DNA of 64,000 nucleotides from assembly GCF_900096565.1 (NCBI RefSeq), contig NZ_FMYP01000014.1, positions 1 to 64,000 of the forward strand, read 5' to 3'. Source of the DNA: Williamwhitmania taraxaci (GTDB lineage: Bacteria; Bacteroidota; Bacteroidia; Bacteroidales; Williamwhitmaniaceae). Positions 18,305 through 28,302 of this stretch are shown here, piece by piece. A model generated the notes under the pieces. That model was not told where the DNA came from and ran no database searches. It worked only from the letters and a program-made list of their open reading frames with translations. The translations under genes and the position numbers were made by a program. Each line of letters opens with the position of its first letter. Position 1 is the first letter of the stretch.

Positions 18305-18484
18305 ATTAGCGCGAACCATGAAGTGCTATTGAATGGTTGTAAACTCAAGCCTTGAAAAGGTTGAATAACGTTTGATTATTACATTCAATCATTTTGTGGT
18401 TATTGCCTGTGGCGAACTAGCTATGCTCGGTGCAAGTTCAATCCCTTCGGGATTGCCACAATTTAAACCGCATTATTATATCGC

Positions 18485-18492
18485 TATCTTTG
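18485..18492 (+). promoter_or_regulatory. Probable -7 box (TATCTTTG)
   Basis: An exact TAnnTTTG match, 50 bases before the ATG at 18542. No -33 TTTG at the ideal distance. Confidence 0.5.
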
Positions 18493-18541
18493 TGTCATCA
18501 TCGCCTTAATTGTTGCGATAAATCCTTTGAATTTGTCCATT

Positions 18542-18997
18542 ATGAGCGGAAGATATCCCTATGAGTGCGATCAATTTGGCGTTTCGGGCAGCGGCATACA
18601 CTTACTTCGCAGCGGCTATAGCTACAAAACTCTCGATTTTACTAAGGTGGACTTTATGGTAATTAAGAAGGGCAAGGAACTTAAGCAGTGGATGCTTGTA
18701 TTACTTATCGCGCTTTTGTTACTTGCTTTTGTAGGCTTAGATATGTTTTGGCTCTGGGGCGAACTAACCAATGGTTTACCAGGATTGATTTTTGTTGAGC
18801 GGTTACTCATTCCCTTTCTACCGTTGGTTCTTGGCGTATATATGCTCATAATCGCGTTGCGAACCACTACGATTATGCAGGTTTCTGCTGAGGGTAAGGT
18901 TTTTCATCTCTCGCTCTATCCCTTTGTTAAGCGTGGTAGCTTTGGTCATTTCTGCCGCTTCGTAAAGGAGGTTTATCCATCCGTTACCATTGTATAA
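18542..18997 (+). CDS. Small membrane protein, function unknown
   Basis: From ATG 18542 the product has 151 residues; a TTG at 18527 would add five. A short hydrophilic N-terminus (SGRYPYECDQFGVSGSG) precedes a membrane helix at about residues 49-70 (LVLLIALLLLAFVGLDMFWL) and a second near 87-107 (LLIPFLPLVLGVYMLIIAL). A hydrophilic C-terminus ends FVKEVYPSVTIV. The two-helix hairpin with small cytoplasmic domains resembles PH-like or DUF-type sensor proteins, but I cannot name a family. It is monocistronic, with a promoter-like box upstream and a terminator after it. Confidence 0.65.
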   Translation: MSGRYPYECDQFGVSGSGIHLLRSGYSYKTLDFTKVDFMVIKKGKELKQWMLVLLIALLLLAFVGLDMFWLWGELTNGLPGLIFVERLLIPFLPLVLGVYMLIIALRTTTIMQVSAEGKVFHLSLYPFVKRGSFGHFCRFVKEVYPSVTIV

Positions 18998-19063
18998 CTC
19001 GTGGCTTTCTCCTTTTTATGGGATGACTTTTGTTGCGGAATAGGTATATTCTTACACAAATAT

Positions 19064-19095
19064 AAAAAAGCCACCCTATCACAGGTGGCTTTTTT
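19064..19095. terminator. Bidirectional terminator
   Basis: AAAAAAGCCACC, an 8-base loop, then GGTGGCTTTTTT. The symmetric A and T tracts let it serve both the membrane-protein gene (+) and pgi (-), which ends 19 bases away. Confidence 0.9.
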
Positions 19096-19113
19096 ATATA
19101 TCAAGGTGTAAAC

Positions 19114-20460
19114 TTAAATTCCTAACCGCTTACGGAGCACATCGCCTTCCTTTTCGAATCCTTTCTTGTTGAGTAGGGCAAACATGTTCTTCTTGTAAGC
19201 CTCCACGCCGGGTTGATCGAATGGGTTTACGTCGAGCGTGTATCCGCTTAGGGCACATGCCTTTTCGAAGAAATAGATCAGGGCACCGAGGTTATACTCT
19301 GTAAGCTCTGGTATCTCGATGTGAATATTGGGAACGTTGCCATCAATGTGGGCAATCTTGGTACCCAGTTCGGCCATTTTGTTAATCTGGTCGATACGCT
19401 TGCCGGCAATAAAGTTGAGCTGGTCGAGGTTATCCTTATCGGTAGGCACAACCAACTGGTGTTTTGTTTTAGCAATGCTCAATACTGTTTCGAAGAAGAA
19501 GCGCTCACCCTCTTGGATGTATTGGCCCATGGAGTGCAGGTCGGTGGTAAAGTCGACGCCGGCAGTAAAGATGCCCTTGTTCTCTTTGCCTTCGCTTTCG
19601 CCATAGAGTTGTTTCCACCATTCGGTCATGAAGTGCAGCTTTGGTTCGAAGTTGGCCAAAATCTCCATCTTTTTTCCGTTGCTATAAAGTGCGTTGCGCA
19701 CGGCAGCATACTGCATGGCAGGGTTTTCCTCGAAAGGAGCATCCATGAGGAATTTTTCCATATCCTGTGCTCCGCGAACCAGCTCGTGAATGTCGAACCC
19801 AGCAACAGCAATGGGTAGCAATCCAACGGGGGTAAGCACGCTGTAGCGACCACCCACATCGTCGGGAATTACGTAGGTTGTGTAGCCTTCCTGAGTGGCC
19901 AAGGTGCGCAAGGCGCCTTTGCTTTCGTCGGTAATGGCTACAATGCGGTTTTTGGCAACCAGCTTACAGTATTTTGCTTCGAGATGGTTCTTAATTAAGC
20001 GGAACGCAAGAGCAGGTTCGGTAGTTGTTCCCGATTTGCTGATTACAATTGCTGCACCCGATTTCTTTTCGAGTAGTTGGAGTAGCTCGTAGTGGTAGTC
20101 TTCGCCAATGTTTTGCCCGGCATATACAATGTGGGGGTGAGCGCCATTGTCTAGGAGTTGGCTAAAGCTATTCGATAGCGCGTCGATAACTGCTTTGGAT
20201 CCTAGGTAAGAACCGCCAATGCCAATTACCACAACCACTTCGGTAGCTTGCGATAGCGATTCGGCAGTGGCCTTAATGTTGTTGAGCTGCTCGGTGGTAA
20301 TGGATGAGGGGAGGTGTAGCCAGCCCAGAAAATCGTTTCCTTTACCTGTTTTGCTGTGAAGGAGTCGTTGGCTCTCTTCAACCTTTGCTTTGAAGGCAAA
20401 CACCTTCTCTTTGGACACGAAGGGGTAAACTCCTTCGAGATTTAGCTTAAGGTTATTCAT
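19114..20460 (-). CDS. pgi: Glucose-6-phosphate isomerase
   Basis: Pgi interconverts glucose-6-phosphate and fructose-6-phosphate. The 448-residue protein belongs to the shorter bacterial class. SIS-domain landmarks are [54 protein letters not shown] and the C-terminal [17 protein letters not shown], with the catalytic Lys. The start lies 35 bases after gpsA on the same strand, so the two are probably one operon, as in many Bacteroidota. A terminator follows directly. Confidence 0.97.
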   Translation of the reverse strand: MNNLKLNLEGVYPFVSKEKVFAFKAKVEESQRLLHSKTGKGNDFLGWLHLPSSITTEQLNNIKATAESLSQATEVVVVIGIGGSYLGSKAVIDALSNSFSQLLDNGAHPHIVYAGQNIGEDYHYELLQLLEKKSGAAIVISKSGTTTEPALAFRLIKNHLEAKYCKLVAKNRIVAITDESKGALRTLATQEGYTTYVIPDDVGGRYSVLTPVGLLPIAVAGFDIHELVRGAQDMEKFLMDAPFEENPAMQYAAVRNALYSNGKKMEILANFEPKLHFMTEWWKQLYGESEGKENKGIFTAGVDFTTDLHSMGQYIQEGERFFFETVLSIAKTKHQLVVPTDKDNLDQLNFIAGKRIDQINKMAELGTKIAHIDGNVPNIHIEIPELTEYNLGALIYFFEKACALSGYTLDVNPFDQPGVEAYKKNMFALLNKKGFEKEGDVLRKRLGI

Positions 20461-20495
20461 AATGAATTTCTTTTTAAAGATAAACAGTTTAGAGC

Positions 20496-21515
20496 TTACT
20501 TTAGTTTCTCGGTGAGAAGCTTAATTTCAATGGCAGGTGCAATTCCTTCGTAAAGGATATTGTATACGGCATCCACGATTGGCAGCTTTACATTATACTT
20601 TTTATTGATTTCTTTAATACATGAAGTAGAGTAGTAGCCTTCGGCTACCATGCTCATTTCGAGTTGAGCGGCTTTAACGGAGTAGCCTCTGCCAATCATC
20701 ATGCCGAAGTTTCTGTTGCGGCTAAAGTGAGAGTAGGAGGTAACGAGCAAATCGCCGAGGTAGGCCGAGGAGTCGATATTGCGCTTCGATGGGTATGTTT
20801 GGTCGAGGAATCGTTTTATCTCGCGCTGGGCGTTGGAGATAAGTACTGCTTGAAAGTTATCGCCATAGCCAACACCGTGGCATATTCCAGCTGCAATGGC
20901 GTAAATATTCTTAAGCACGGCAGAATATTCTGTGCCGTAAATGTCGGTACTGGTAATGGTGTTGATAAACGAGCAGTTGAACTTCTCGGCAATGGCGGCT
21001 GCATTTTCGCGATTCTTGCAGGCAATGGTAAGGTAAGAGAGGCGTTCTTGCGCGGCTTCTTCTGCGTGGCAAGGGCCGGTAACTATACCAATAAAATCGA
21101 AGGGGATTTGATGGTGCTCGTGGAAATATTCTGCCACCGTTTGGTTGTCGTCGGGGATAATCCCTTTAATGGCGGAGATGATAAATTTTCCCTCTAAGTT
21201 CACGGTTAAGTCCTGTAGGCTATCTTTTAGGAATGCCGAAGGAATGGCAAAGACAATAATGTCAGCGTTCTTAGCAATCTCGTTGATATCGCTAGAAAGA
21301 ATTAGCTTAGTCTTGTCGAACTTTACGGCGCTCAAGTATTTGGGGTTACGGCCATCCGTCCTTAGGGATTCTACCACTTCCGGGTCGCGTACGTACCAAC
21401 CAATTTTTTCAACATTGTTTAGCAGTATTTTTACAATTGCTGTGGCCCAACTGCCACCACCAAATACTGCAACTTTTGCTGTCTCGTCAAGTTGAAAATC
21501 AATTGTTTTTCCCAT
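20496..21515 (-). CDS. gpsA: NAD(P)+-dependent glycerol-3-phosphate dehydrogenase
   Basis: GpsA reduces dihydroxyacetone phosphate to sn-glycerol-3-phosphate for phospholipid synthesis. The 339-residue protein has the N-terminal dinucleotide-binding loop [17 protein letters not shown], the family signature [13 protein letters not shown], the catalytic Lys region [18 protein letters not shown] and the C-terminal domain with [20 protein letters not shown]. It lies between a tiny lipoprotein gene and pgi. The usual lysS neighbour is 5 kb upstream on the same strand. Confidence 0.96.
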   Translation of the reverse strand: MGKTIDFQLDETAKVAVFGGGSWATAIVKILLNNVEKIGWYVRDPEVVESLRTDGRNPKYLSAVKFDKTKLILSSDINEIAKNADIIVFAIPSAFLKDSLQDLTVNLEGKFIISAIKGIIPDDNQTVAEYFHEHHQIPFDFIGIVTGPCHAEEAAQERLSYLTIACKNRENAAAIAEKFNCSFINTITSTDIYGTEYSAVLKNIYAIAAGICHGVGYGDNFQAVLISNAQREIKRFLDQTYPSKRNIDSSAYLGDLLVTSYSHFSRNRNFGMMIGRGYSVKAAQLEMSMVAEGYYSTSCIKEINKKYNVKLPIVDAVYNILYEGIAPAIEIKLLTEKLK

Positions 21516-21583
21516 GTTTCAATATTTTGTTGGACAAAATAGAGTGGCAATGTGCTCCTCTATACGACCATGATCTTTTTTTG

Positions 21584-21757
21584 TTATTTCCGGTAAAGGA
21601 ATGAGTTTTGCTTCTTCATGTGTTTCATTTTTGCACAGTTGCACTTGCTCGCGCCAACGGGTTTTCCTCCGTTTACTGCTCGAGAAGATGAACATCCTGT
21701 CATAATGGCTAAACTCAGAACTATTGCTAGTAATCCTGTTCTTGAATAATTTAGCAT
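21584..21757 (-). CDS. Small lipoprotein, 57 residues
   Basis: The frame stays open to 21958, but the real gene is probably the last 57 codons from ATG 21757. MLNYSRTGLLAIVLSLAIMTGC is a lipoprotein signal peptide with lipobox IMTGC (Cys22), followed by SSSRAVNGG and a short basic tail (KMKHMKKQ) with two further Cys in SKCNCAK. A -7 box matching TAACTTTG lies just upstream, inside the longer frame, which supports this start. The mature peptide has only 36 residues. No family was recognised. Confidence 0.7.
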   Translation of the reverse strand: MLNYSRTGLLAIVLSLAIMTGCSSSRAVNGGKPVGASKCNCAKMKHMKKQNSFLYRK

Positions 21758-21781
21758 GATTAGCGCAAATTTGTGAAACGG

Positions 21782-21789
21782 CAAAGTTA
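21782..21789 (-). promoter_or_regulatory. Probable -7 box (TAACTTTG) of the small lipoprotein gene
   Basis: Read on the minus strand, TAACTTTG matches TAnnTTTG and lies 24 bases before ATG 21757. It may also drive gpsA and pgi. Confidence 0.55.
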
Positions 21790-22060
21790 TTAAAAAATGT
21801 AATGGTTTCCCATAGGTCGACATGGATTTAGGGGGAAAGAGGCAATGGGCAATAGTCTTTAGGGGGAAGATCGACAACCTGAAGTGGTGCTTTCGTTTAA
21901 TAAGGGGAGGTAACGGTGGCCTTTGAAGAACAAAGTTGTGAGTTAGAATACAAAGCAACGGTCATCGTTTTCCCCCCAATACGGTATGCTAGATTCCTCT
22001 TCAATTATGGTCGATTGTAATGCCATATTATCGAAGGAGAGAGGCGGATATCTATTGGTT

Positions 22061-22681
22061 TTACTTTTTCAGCGAAAGTTGCTTGGTGTATTCCATTACG
22101 CGCTTTAGGCACTCTCCTGTGATTACGGCATCTTCCAGTGCATTATGGCTTTCGCCCTCACGTTCGAGATGGAAGAAATCGGCTATTGCAGTTAGGCTAA
22201 GTCCTTTTGGTATGGCTACGCCATTCTCTTTGAGGATTGCAAATAGGTAAAAGGCTAGGTTGTTGAGGTCGATGGTTTGGTTGGAGAAGGGCCATTGCAG
22301 CTTTTCCTGTCGGTAGGCAAATCGCATAAAGTTAATGTCGTAGATTACGCTCTGCCCACATATGGCCACGCTGCGTAGCGCATTGGTTGCGATGTTCTGG
22401 TTGCCTTTGTTTACTGGGACATTTAGGGTCTTTAGTATCCATGCTTCAAAATCGGGAAGTACCTCGTTCAGCATGGGGGCGTCGTCGAGGTCGGCTAGCG
22501 AGAGGCCGTGTACTTCGAACGATGATTGGGAGTAACTCTCCTCGTTTTCGGGGTAAACATTGGAGATGTAGCGGTCCAACTCGACCCAGTTTTCGTTGTA
22601 TAGCACTGCTCCAATTTGGATTATTTCGTGCCAGCCCGGCTCGGTGCCGGACATCTCGAGATCGATAGAAAGATAGTTCAT
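22061..22681 (-). CDS. DEDDh 3'-5' exonuclease
   Basis: A 206-residue protein with the DnaQ-like exonuclease fold. Motif I is YLSIDLEMSGTEP (Asp and Glu bind metal), motif II is near SVIYDINFMRFA, and motif III is GESHNALEDAVITGE, with the His of the DEDDh subclass. Size and single-domain layout resemble RNase T, oligoribonuclease or stand-alone epsilon-like proteins. Whether it acts on DNA or RNA cannot be told from the sequence. It lies 111 bases after the histidine kinase gene on the same strand. Confidence 0.88.
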   Translation of the reverse strand: MNYLSIDLEMSGTEPGWHEIIQIGAVLYNENWVELDRYISNVYPENEESYSQSSFEVHGLSLADLDDAPMLNEVLPDFEAWILKTLNVPVNKGNQNIATNALRSVAICGQSVIYDINFMRFAYRQEKLQWPFSNQTIDLNNLAFYLFAILKENGVAIPKGLSLTAIADFFHLEREGESHNALEDAVITGECLKRVMEYTKQLSLKK

Positions 22682-22792
22682 GCCCTAAAATGTTTTTGCT
22701 AAGATAGCGGTTTTAATGTTTGTGGCATCGCTACCGCTGCACCATCTCGTCCATCTATTTTCCTACACCATTTCCTTCCAATTCTGAGCATA

Positions 22793-25700
22793 TTAACAAA
22801 TGTAATCGCATACGATTTGCAGCAGCAGTTGACTCGAAATAGGTTTCGCGAGAAACCCGTTACACCCAGCATTAATTGCTTTATTTCTGTCGGAAGGGGT
22901 TGCGTAGGCTGTTTGAGCAATTATTGGAATGCTTGCATTTGTTGATCGTATCTTCATCGTTGCCTCAAATCCATCGAGAATAGGCATCTTAATGTCCATA
23001 AGAATTAGGTTTGGCGTTGGTTTAGTTTGGGCAAGACGAACTGCCTCTTCACCATTCTTTGCACGAATTACGGTTACCTCTGTTGGCTGTAGAATCTCTT
23101 GGAGGTAAAGAAAGTTGTTCTCTTCGTCCTCGGCAATGAGGATGATTTTCCCGGAGAGGTTGATGTTTTCATAATCTTTTTGAGGCGCGATTTTGGTATT
23201 CAAATCCTCAATTTCGATGCAGGGAATGGAGAAGATAAAGTTAGATCCTTCGCCTTCTTTGGATTCAAGCCAAATGTTGCCGCCTAGCAGCTCTACGAGG
23301 GAACGTGAGATACTAAGCCCCAATCCTGTTCCTCCATATTGCTGTGTAATGGTTGTCTCTACCTGTCTGAATCGCTCAAAGATTAGCTCGTGGTGCGATT
23401 TTGGTATTCCAATTCCTGTGTCCTTTATGCTGAATAGTAGGTTAGCGTCTGCTTTTATTACCGACACCTTGATGTTTCCGCTGTGGGTGAATTTTAGGGC
23501 ATTGCCAATAAGGTTGAAGATGATTTGTTTGAGTTTGACCTCATCCGTCAGTACCACGGTTGTTGTGTTAAATTGGTTGACAGCATCAAACGATATGCCT
23601 TTTGCTTTTGCCAAGGGTTTGAATTGGTCGTTTAGTGCGTTTGTAAGATCGCCTATGTTCACAGGATGCTGCTCTACATGAATCAGCTTGGCCTCAATCT
23701 TTGATATGTCGATAATGTCGTTAATAATGGAAAGCAGTTGATGCCCGTTGGTATTGATGATGTCGATATATTTGGCAGATTTTTCGGAGGATAGGTTTGG
23801 CCGCCTTAAGAGATCGGCAAACCCAAGAATTCCATTCATTGGGGTTCGTATCTCATGCGACATATTTGCCAAGAAAGCAGACTTTAGGCGGTCGCTCTCC
23901 TCTGCCTTTTCTTTTGCAAGGGTCAATTCCTCGTTTATTGCTTGAATGGTTGTGTTACTCTCATTTAACTCTTCGTTAATGGACAAGTACTCCTCGTTCT
24001 GTTGTTTTAATTGTTGTTCGTTTTCAAGTAGTTCGAATTGATCTTTTTTGCGGAGGGTAATGTCGCGCGACACTCCTATTATTTCGGATATCTCACCTTT
24101 TTCGTTGGTCACTATGTTGGTTGCAATCTCCACCCATTTCCAGCTTCCATCTTTGCATGATTGTTGTATTTGTGTGATACTCGTTCTTGCCCCCTCTTTT
24201 CCTGTAATGAAATCGTGTATCCGCCCGGGCAATTCACTTTGAATTTGCTGGAATGATTCTTTGTCCATCGATTCCTCGAGCGTTTGAGCCATCGCCTCTT
24301 CGGGAGTGTATCCTCTGAGTTTAAAAACACTGGGGCTTACGTAGGTGATCTTTTGAGTGGCTGCATCCATTCTCCAAATCACGTCGCTACTGTTCTCTGC
24401 AAGGAGTCGATATTTCTCTTCCTCTATTTTTACCTGCGTCTCGGCTGTCTTACGATCGGTAATATCCCTGATTATAGTGATGAATTTGTCTTTCCCAAAA
24501 GGGGCAATGCGTGCCACAAAGTAGAGAACACTGCTATTGTGTTCTGTTGAATATTCAAAGAGTTCAACTTGACTTTTCTTTTTGATGAGTTCGAATTTCT
24601 CTTCAAATTTCTCGATGATATATTGGGGTAATACATCAGAATAGTGCTTTCCTAAAAACTCTTCAGTGGGGAGCAGCAGCTTAGATGGATCGCTGCAATG
24701 TACATCGAGATAAAATCCATCCATGGATTGAACGAACAATATATCGGGTATAGCAAATAGAAGGGCTTTGTATCGCAATTCGCTATATTCAAGTGCCTTT
24801 TGTTGTTCCATTCGTTCGGCAATATCGCGCGAGCTGGCTACCGCCCCTGTAACATTCCCATCGCTGTCGTATGTTGTTGTTGCAATCGACTCTATCCAAG
24901 TATATTCTCCATTTGCATTCCTAAAGCGAAAGGTTAACAAATAGTTATCCTTCTTCATTAGTACCGATTTAAAGGAATCTATCACGATAGCTCTATCTTC
25001 AGGGTGGACAAAATCAATGATTGGTTTTCCAATGAGGTCATCTGGTGCGTATCCCAGCCCGGTGGTATAGGATCGGTTTACAAATAAGTGATTTCCCTCA
25101 TTGTCGATTTGGCAAATGAAGTCTTTTGTATTGTCCATTATGTTTTTGAGAATCTGCTTACTCTCCCGGAGTGCATTCTGAATCCCTTTTAAACTGGTAA
25201 CGTTGTTTCCTATGCATAGGATTTCATCCGTGCCGTCGTCGGTGGTATATGCTGTGAATGTCCAGATCAGGAAAAGTTTATCTCCGCTTTTTGTGTGGCT
25301 TACGCCCTCCACGGTTATCGATTCATGAACTTGGATGAGGCTGCATCCCAGCGGCGAAAAGTATTTGGCTGCCGGGTCCTCTTTCTCGATGAAAGTATCC
25401 AGTGGCATCTTATCCATAAGTTCGTTGGTTTCGAAACCAAAAATTTCGATGCCGTGGTTGTTGATGAATATTACTTGGGCTTCCTTGTTAAGTTTAATAA
25501 TTACCGACTTGACGTTTTCCACAAGATTTTCATAACTATTCTGACTGGAAACTAAATCTTGTTCTGATTTGATGCGTTGTTCCTGGTTAAGGAAAAGGTT
25601 TCCCACCAATAATACACCGATTGGGTAGATGGTGGTTAAAGGAATAATTAATCCTTTTGTGATTTCGTAACGAATGGATGTGGGAAGTAAGAGTGTGCAT

Positions 25701-26137
25701 AGAAACATGGCTATGTGAACCACTATGCCTGCAGACAAAAGCGTAACCCAATTGTACTGAATGATTTTTCGTTGCCGCAGATATGCAAAGAAAAGACCTA
25801 TTCCGCCCGAGGTAATTATTGTGGACACTCCCATATAAATTCCTGGACCACCAATGGAAATTCGGTAAGCCATGGCTATAACCATTGCAATAATTGTTGC
25901 CAGTCCGCCTGTAAATAGCCCGGTTACTGCCAATATAATGGTGCGGCCATCAAAGATTATCCCAGGAATAGCTTGTGCTGGGGTAAGCATGCCGATTATG
26001 GCAGTTAGTCCAAAGAGTAGCCCAGTAAGTATCCGATGGTAAGAGGTGTGGGAATTCCATCGGCGCGATATAAAACTATACACAATGCTAATGGATATAA
26101 GCAGTGTGATATTGTTTACTAGGGAGACTAAATTCAT
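22793..26137 (-). CDS. Hybrid sensor histidine kinase with LytS-type sensor and PAS repeats
   Basis: This 1114-residue protein starts with a membrane block of five to six helices (1-190) containing DGRTIILAVTGLFTGG and YRISIGGPGIYMG, the pattern of the 5TM-LytS/YhcK receptor domain. Four PAS domains follow at about 205-310, 325-445, 455-570 and 580-705 (for example NHLFVNRSYTTGLGY and ITYVSPSVFKLRGY), then a coiled coil. HisKA has SHEIRTPMNGILGF, HATPase has NLIGNALKFTHSG, DTGIGIP and GTGLGLSIS. A C-terminal receiver domain (997-1114) has phospho-Asp1048 in LILMDIKMP and a Lys in FLAKPIS. No separate response regulator is adjacent, so the output route and the ligand are unknown. Confidence 0.93.
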   Translation of the reverse strand: MNLVSLVNNITLLISISIVYSFISRRWNSHTSYHRILTGLLFGLTAIIGMLTPAQAIPGIIFDGRTIILAVTGLFTGGLATIIAMVIAMAYRISIGGPGIYMGVSTIITSGGIGLFFAYLRQRKIIQYNWVTLLSAGIVVHIAMFLCTLLLPTSIRYEITKGLIIPLTTIYPIGVLLVGNLFLNQEQRIKSEQDLVSSQNSYENLVENVKSVIIKLNKEAQVIFINNHGIEIFGFETNELMDKMPLDTFIEKEDPAAKYFSPLGCSLIQVHESITVEGVSHTKSGDKLFLIWTFTAYTTDDGTDEILCIGNNVTSLKGIQNALRESKQILKNIMDNTKDFICQIDNEGNHLFVNRSYTTGLGYAPDDLIGKPIIDFVHPEDRAIVIDSFKSVLMKKDNYLLTFRFRNANGEYTWIESIATTTYDSDGNVTGAVASSRDIAERMEQQKALEYSELRYKALLFAIPDILFVQSMDGFYLDVHCSDPSKLLLPTEEFLGKHYSDVLPQYIIEKFEEKFELIKKKSQVELFEYSTEHNSSVLYFVARIAPFGKDKFITIIRDITDRKTAETQVKIEEEKYRLLAENSSDVIWRMDAATQKITYVSPSVFKLRGYTPEEAMAQTLEESMDKESFQQIQSELPGRIHDFITGKEGARTSITQIQQSCKDGSWKWVEIATNIVTNEKGEISEIIGVSRDITLRKKDQFELLENEQQLKQQNEEYLSINEELNESNTTIQAINEELTLAKEKAEESDRLKSAFLANMSHEIRTPMNGILGFADLLRRPNLSSEKSAKYIDIINTNGHQLLSIINDIIDISKIEAKLIHVEQHPVNIGDLTNALNDQFKPLAKAKGISFDAVNQFNTTTVVLTDEVKLKQIIFNLIGNALKFTHSGNIKVSVIKADANLLFSIKDTGIGIPKSHHELIFERFRQVETTITQQYGGTGLGLSISRSLVELLGGNIWLESKEGEGSNFIFSIPCIEIEDLNTKIAPQKDYENINLSGKIILIAEDEENNFLYLQEILQPTEVTVIRAKNGEEAVRLAQTKPTPNLILMDIKMPILDGFEATMKIRSTNASIPIIAQTAYATPSDRNKAINAGCNGFLAKPISSQLLLQIVCDYIC

Positions 26138-26223
26138 GGAGATGGAATTTTAAAGAGGGTATCTTCTCATTCTAAAACAGCTAAATATACATATTTGCTG
26201 AATATCTCCTTTGTCTTTGGGAA

Positions 26224-26255
26224 ACAAAAAAAGGCACCGCTTTGGGTGCCTTTTT
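26224..26255. terminator. Terminator after lysS
   Basis: An A-run, AGGCACC, a short loop, GGGTGCCT and a T-run. Symmetric, so it can end lysS (-) and separates lysS from the downstream kinase gene. Confidence 0.85.
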
Positions 26256-26342
26256 ATTACTCTACTTCCTTATAATCAATATCAGGACAAAGCGGTTAAT
26301 CTCACTTTGAAGGAAAATCTCATCGCTTTATTTATGTCGTCC

Positions 26343-28064
26343 CTATTCAACCCATTTTTTAACCTGATCCATGGTGGGGTTTTGCAGTCCCAGCTTATTC
26401 TTCTTGTTGGAGCCACATAGGTCGTTGAACAGCTTACTTGGTACCGCCTTTTTTACCGAATCAACGGTTACAAACCCCATCTTCTGAATAACAGCTACCC
26501 ACTCTTCGGGGATACCAATGGCAATATAGTCGGCAGGCTCATCCTTTGTTACCTTCTTCTCGGGCCTCATTTGAGGAAAGAAGAGAACGTCTTGGATAGA
26601 GGCTTGGTTGGTCATAAACATCGTTAAGCGATCGATGCCAATACCCATTCCTGAACAGGTTGGCATTCCGTATTCCAGTGCCCGCACAAAGTCCATATCG
26701 ATGAACATGGCTTCGTCGTCGCCCTTTTCGGAGAGTTGCATCTGGTCTTGGAATCGTTCCAGCTGGTCGATAGGGTCGTTGAGTTCCGAGTAGGCATTGC
26801 AGAGCTCCTTGCCGTTAACCATGAGTTCGAACCTTTCGGTGAGTTCAGGGTTGCTACGGTGGCGCTTACAAAGTGGCGACATCTCAATGGGGTAGTCGGT
26901 AATAAAGGTGGGCTGGATAAAGTTGCCCTCGCACTTCTCTCCGAAGATGGTATCAATGAGCTTGGCTTTGCCCATAGTCTCGTCGGCATCAAGCCCAAGA
27001 TCGTTGCATACCTTCCTGATTCCAGCCTCATCCATAGCCGAGATATCCACTCCGGTGTATTCCTTGATGGCATCGAGCATGGTTATGCGGCGGAAGGGCG
27101 CTTTGAAGTCGATGGTCTTATCGCCAACCTGAACCACGGTAGTTCCGTGCAGGGCCATGGCAACGCGCTCAAGCATCTGTTCGGTGAACTCCATCATCCA
27201 GAAGTAATCTTTATGGGCGACGTATATCTCCATTACCGTAAACTCGGGGTTGTGGGTACGATCCATTCCCTCGTTGCGGAAATCTTTGGAAAATTCGTAA
27301 ACGCCCTCAAATCCACCCACAATAAGGCGTTTGAGGTAAAGCTCGTTGGCCACGCGAAGGTAAAGTGGCATGTCCAGTGCGTTGTGATGGGTAATGAATG
27401 GCCTTGCAGCAGCACCTCCAGGTATGGGTTGGAGAATTGGGGTTTCCACCTCAAGATAGCCCTTGGCGTTGAAGAATTCCCGCATGGTGCTGATGATCTT
27501 TGCCCGCTGAATGAAGACTTCTCTAACCTGAGGGTTTACAATTAGGTCCACGTAGCGCATACGATACCGTTGCTCGGGATCGGTGAATGCATCGAATAGT
27601 TGCCCATCCTTCTCCTTAACGGTGGGCAAAGGCCTGAGTGATTTCGAAAGGATCGTAAATTCCCTTACGTGGATTGATATCTCGCCCATATTGGTGCGAA
27701 AAACAAACCCCTTTACACCTACAATGTCGCCATTGTCGAGTAATCGTTTAAAAACCGTGTTGTATAGAGTTTTGTCCTCGCCGGGGCAAATGTCGTCACG
27801 TTTAAGGTATATCTGGATTTTCCCCTTCTCGTCTTGTATCTCGAAGAAAGAGGCATTTCCCATGATTCTGCGGGTCATGATACGACCTGCTACGCAAACT
27901 TCTTCGCCCGAACCACTTAGTGCATCGAAGTTGTCGATAATGTCCACGGTGCTTTTATTCACCGGATAGGCTTGCGCCGGATAGGGGTCAATCCCCAGCT
28001 TGCGAAGTTCGTCTAACGAGTTACGTCGGATAATCTCCTGTTCGCTTAGCTCTAAATTACTCAT
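26343..28064 (-). CDS. lysS: Lysine--tRNA ligase, class II
   Basis: LysS charges tRNA-Lys. The 573-residue protein has an OB-fold anticodon-binding domain (about 55-165, with [20 protein letters not shown]) and a class II catalytic core. Motif 2 is [14 protein letters not shown], the active site has [11 protein letters not shown], and motif 3 is [11 protein letters not shown]. After the core comes a Bacteroidota-type C-terminal extension of about 60 residues ([18 protein letters not shown] to KKWVE), whose role I do not know. A -7 box lies 20 bases upstream of the start and a terminator follows the gene. Confidence 0.97.
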   Translation of the reverse strand: MSNLELSEQEIIRRNSLDELRKLGIDPYPAQAYPVNKSTVDIIDNFDALSGSGEEVCVAGRIMTRRIMGNASFFEIQDEKGKIQIYLKRDDICPGEDKTLYNTVFKRLLDNGDIVGVKGFVFRTNMGEISIHVREFTILSKSLRPLPTVKEKDGQLFDAFTDPEQRYRMRYVDLIVNPQVREVFIQRAKIISTMREFFNAKGYLEVETPILQPIPGGAAARPFITHHNALDMPLYLRVANELYLKRLIVGGFEGVYEFSKDFRNEGMDRTHNPEFTVMEIYVAHKDYFWMMEFTEQMLERVAMALHGTTVVQVGDKTIDFKAPFRRITMLDAIKEYTGVDISAMDEAGIRKVCNDLGLDADETMGKAKLIDTIFGEKCEGNFIQPTFITDYPIEMSPLCKRHRSNPELTERFELMVNGKELCNAYSELNDPIDQLERFQDQMQLSEKGDDEAMFIDMDFVRALEYGMPTCSGMGIGIDRLTMFMTNQASIQDVLFFPQMRPEKKVTKDEPADYIAIGIPEEWVAVIQKMGFVTVDSVKKAVPSKLFNDLCGSNKKNKLGLQNPTMDQVKKWVE

Positions 28065-28084
28065 TGTTCTATTTATTTAGCATG

Positions 28085-28092
28085 CAAATATA
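28085..28092 (-). promoter_or_regulatory. Probable lysS -7 box (TATATTTG)
   Basis: On the minus strand TATATTTG matches TAnnTTTG, 20 bases before the lysS ATG. Confidence 0.55.
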
Positions 28093-28276
28093 TCAAAATC
28101 TTATTTACCGCTAGGGCAGCCTTTCGAACTTCGGTGAAGTTATTCGCACGTTGGTCCAAGGCGTAGATGGCTGAAGGCGTTTCGGCTATCGATGCTTCTG
28201 CTTCCTAATTGGTTGAAAAACTAAACCTTTTCACCATTTTTAACCTTACTACATTCCTTACCTATTCAATATTCAT

Positions 28277-28284
28277 TACTTTTG
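28277..28284 (+). promoter_or_regulatory. Probable -7 box (TACTTTTG) of the amidohydrolase gene
   Basis: TACTTTTG matches TAnnTTTG and overlaps a TTG at 28282 that could start a longer frame. This favours ATG 28303 as the real start. Confidence 0.6.
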
Positions 28285-28302
28285 AAAGAAAAACGGTGTG
28301 TC

